DNA from: Muribaculaceae bacterium
Lineage (GTDB): Bacteria > Bacteroidota > Bacteroidia > Bacteroidales > Muribaculaceae
Length of the DNA: 9,279 bases
Assembly (NCBI GenBank): GCA_009775535.1
Contig: VSPW01000067.1
Coordinates: 1-9,279 of the forward strand
Reading direction: 5' to 3'
Of the stretch, positions 7,087-9,279 are shown in pieces. How positions within the stretch are numbered: the first letter of the stretch is position 1; each line of letters begins with the position of its first letter. The position numbers and the translations under genes were made by a program. The notes under the pieces are model-generated. The model worked only from the letters and a program-made list of their open reading frames with translations, did not search any database and was not told where the DNA came from.

Positions 7087-9098
7087 GAATTCAACACATT
7101 GGCTATAAGGTTATCATCTGCGATATTCGGCAAAGTCACCTTTAGTCCTGGAGTCCGTGACATCTCTCTTTTGATAGCAGATATAGCACCTTCATTCCTA
7201 GCCCAAGAGCGACGTGCAATACCATTATTTACATCCCACAGCAGCATCTCACGTATATGCCGGGCAGAATCCGCTGAACCGTCAATTACCATACCAAAAC
7301 CGCCATTTATGACTTCACCCCATCCGACACCGCCTCCATTGTGTATCGATACCCAGGTAGCGCCCCTGAATGAGTCTCCAATGACATTATGCACAGCCAT
7401 ATCTGCTGTATAGGAAGAACCGTCATATATATTTGAAGTCTCACGATATGGTGAATCCGTACCTGAAACATCATGATGATCCCTTCCGAGAACAATTGGC
7501 GCTGATATTTCCCCACGTGCAATGGCTTCATTGAACGCAAGCGCAATCTTTGTACGCCCCTCGCTATCTGCATAAAGTATACGTGCCTGTGAACCAACCA
7601 CCAAGTGGTTCTTTGCTGCCTCCTTTATCCAATGTATATTGTCTTGTAACTGCCCCTTAATCTCTTCGGGTGCAGTCTCATATATATCCTCCAATACTTG
7701 TGCAGCTATACGGTCGGTAACCGCCAGATCATCTTCTTTACCGGATGTACAAACCCATCTAAACGGACCAAAGCCATAATCAAAGAACATAGGCCCCATT
7801 ATATCCTGAACGTATGATGGATATCTCATCTTACCATCCGGGAGTACCACATCCGCACCAGCCCGCGATGATTCCAACAAGAATGCATTGCCATAATCAA
7901 AGAAATACATGCCTTTCGATGTCAACTTATTTATAGCCTCCACCTGACGGCGTAAAGAAGCCTGTACAAGCTCTTTAAACCGTTCTGGTTCTTCTGCCAT
8001 CATACGGTTTGAATCCTCATAGCTCACACCTACAGGATAATATCCTCCTGCCCAAGGATTATGCAATGAAGTCTGATCACTTCCTAAATCTACATATATT
8101 TCATCCTGTTCCGCCAACCTTTCCCACAGATCGACCACATTACCAAGATAGGCCAATGACACTACTTCACCTGAAGCCATTGCCGAGCTTGCCCTGTCTA
8201 ACAATAAATCAAGATTGTCATAAACTTCATCTACCCATCCTTGAGCAAAGCGCTTCTCTACAGCCTGTGGATTAATCTCTGCTGTAATGCTTACAACTCC
8301 GGCAATATTTCCTGCCTTCGGTTGAGCACCAGACATCCCTCCGAGGCCAGCAGTGACAAACAGCATTCCATTTATTCCTTTCCCGGATTCGACTTTTTTC
8401 CTTGCGGCATTCAATACTGTAATTGTTGTCCCATGTACAATTCCCTGCGGGCCAATATACATATATGAACCAGCTGTCATCTGTCCATATTGCGAAACAC
8501 CCAATGCATTAAACCGCTCCCAATCATCAGGTCTTGAATAATTCGGTATCACCATTCCATTAGTCACTATCACACGTGGTGCATCAGGATGTGACGGAAA
8601 CAAGCCCATTGGGTGGCCAGAGTACATAACCAACGTCTGCTCGTCTGTCATTTCTGAAAGATATTGCATAGTAAGCAAGTACTGTGCCCAGTTCTGGAAT
8701 ACAGCACCATTTCCTCCATAAGTAATCAGTTCATGGGGATGCTGGGCGACCCGCTTATCCAAATTGTTCTGAATCATCATCATTATAGCCGCAGCCTGGC
8801 GAGAACGGGCAGGGTACTCATCAATATGCCTGGCCTTCATTTCATAATCAGGACGAAAACGGTACATATATATACGGCCATAATCTTCCAGTTCACGTAC
8901 GAACTCAGCGGCCAATACAGCATGATGTTCTTTTGGGAAATACCTTAAAGCATTTTTAATCGCCAACGCCTTTTCTTCGGCGCTCAATATATCCTTACGG
9001 CGCGGAGCATGGCTTACGGAATTATCATATTGTTTAGGTGCGGGTAGGGTATCAGGTATTCCCGCTTTTATATTTTGTTGGAATTCAGCAGTGGTCAT
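7083..9098 (-). CDS. hutU: Urocanate hydratase (urocanase)
   Basis: HutU adds water to urocanate to give 4-imidazolone-5-propionate, using tightly bound NAD+ as an electrophile; second step of histidine degradation, cytosolic. Visible family motifs: YGGNGAVFQNWAQY (127-140) and YSGHPMGLFPS (159-169), TAGSYMYIGPQGIVHGT (208-224), the glycine-rich NAD-binding stretch TAGLGGMSGAQP (249-260), ITAEINP (271-277), FGPFRWVCTSG (443-453) with a conserved Cys, LGRDHHDVSGTDSPYRET (537-554) and NGGGVGWGEV (587-596). At 671 residues it is the long form seen in Bacteroidota and in eukaryotic UROC1, against about 555 for the Pseudomonas type. The reading frame is intact. Its ATG overlaps the upstream gene's TGA as ATGA (9095-9098). 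Confidence 0.97.
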   Translation of the reverse strand: MTTAEFQQNIKAGIPDTLPAPKQYDNSVSHAPRRKDILSAEEKALAIKNALRYFPKEHHAVLAAEFVRELEDYGRIYMYRFRPDYEMKARHIDEYPARSRQAAAIMMMIQNNLDKRVAQHPHELITYGGNGAVFQNWAQYLLTMQYLSEMTDEQTLVMYSGHPMGLFPSHPDAPRVIVTNGMVIPNYSRPDDWERFNALGVSQYGQMTAGSYMYIGPQGIVHGTTITVLNAARKKVESGKGINGMLFVTAGLGGMSGAQPKAGNIAGVVSITAEINPQAVEKRFAQGWVDEVYDNLDLLLDRASSAMASGEVVSLAYLGNVVDLWERLAEQDEIYVDLGSDQTSLHNPWAGGYYPVGVSYEDSNRMMAEEPERFKELVQASLRRQVEAINKLTSKGMYFFDYGNAFLLESSRAGADVVLPDGKMRYPSYVQDIMGPMFFDYGFGPFRWVCTSGKEDDLAVTDRIAAQVLEDIYETAPEEIKGQLQDNIHWIKEAAKNHLVVGSQARILYADSEGRTKIALAFNEAIARGEISAPIVLGRDHHDVSGTDSPYRETSNIYDGSSYTADMAVHNVIGDSFRGATWVSIHNGGGVGWGEVINGGFGMVIDGSADSARHIREMLLWDVNNGIARRSWARNEGAISAIKREMSRTPGLKVTLPNIADDNLIANVLNS

Positions 9099-9279
9099 TG
9101 CTTATTGATTTTAGTTTCAACGATTTCTAGTATTTCACGTTCTTCCTTTTCAGCCTGCGCCACAATCTCATTTGCACGAACCACTAGGCCTTTTGCAATA
9201 TCTGTATCTTCAAGCCCGGCAGCAATGATTATCACATTCAGACTGGCGCCCAAAACTTCTGCAAGAATGGCCAAGGCAC
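9095..9279 (-). CDS. Cyclodeaminase/cyclohydrolase family protein, C-terminal part only
   Basis: An open frame enters from the window's right edge and encodes 60 residues before a TGA at 9095-9097. The segment VLGASLNVIIIAAGLEDTD, followed by a helix rich in Glu/Lys/Ala ending EILEIVETKINKQ, resembles the C-terminal end of the all-helical formimidoyltetrahydrofolate cyclodeaminase family (LGA-LNV followed by a charged helix). That enzyme converts 5-formimino-THF to 5,10-methenyl-THF and ammonia. The location directly before hutU with an ATGA overlap fits this role in histidine catabolism. The N-terminal and folate-binding parts are outside the window, so the call depends on a short match plus context. 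Confidence 0.7.
   Translation of the reverse strand, partial: ALAILAEVLGASLNVIIIAAGLEDTDIAKGLVVRANEIVAQAEKEEREILEIVETKINKQ

Noticed and set aside
7060..7413. A 117-codon plus-strand open frame across the hutU/hutH junction.
   Set aside because: It is antisense to conserved coding sequence of hutU and hutH, shows no recognisable motif and has no promoter or ribosome-binding signal.

Overview
This window reads as an ordinary stretch of a Bacteroidota chromosome, most likely order Bacteroidales. Several things point that way: an HtpG of 680 residues (E. coli HtpG is about 624), a long-form urocanate hydratase of 671 residues, start regions that are A/T-rich with little Shine-Dalgarno signal, and two exact copies of the Bacteroides -7 promoter motif TAnnTTTG. 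The genus cannot be fixed from the sequence alone; a gut-type Bacteroidales such as Bacteroidaceae or Muribaculaceae is an inference.

Layout. Positions 1-1223 (minus strand) hold an ABC-F family ATPase whose second ATPase domain is interrupted by an in-frame TAA at 72-74. The same frame continues past the stop with clearly conserved ABC-F sequence up to the window edge. A 90-bp divergent promoter region separates it from a plus-strand gene (1314-2066) for an exported endonuclease/exonuclease/phosphatase-fold hydrolase. That gene converges on htpG (2119-4161, minus), and the two share a strong bidirectional hairpin terminator. A 181-bp gap containing a sigma-54-like promoter candidate for htpG then separates htpG from the histidine-utilisation cluster.

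The cluster runs on the minus strand from the right edge: the tail of a cyclodeaminase-type protein (9095-9279), hutU (7083-9098), hutH (about 5584-7068) and hutI (4343-5587). Genes are packed with ATGA stop/start overlaps, so they are almost certainly one translationally coupled operon. HutH deaminates histidine to urocanate, HutU hydrates it to imidazolonepropionate, and HutI opens the ring to N-formimino-glutamate. The cyclodeaminase remnant suggests that the formimino group goes to tetrahydrofolate (the FtcD-type route) rather than through HutG or HutF. The matching glutamate formimidoyltransferase is not in the window.

No previously undescribed system is evident. The most notable signal is the premature stop in the ABC-F gene. 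The promoter arrangement upstream of htpG and the start-codon choice for hutH are secondary points. No tRNA, rRNA, CRISPR array, insertion sequence or long repeat was seen.
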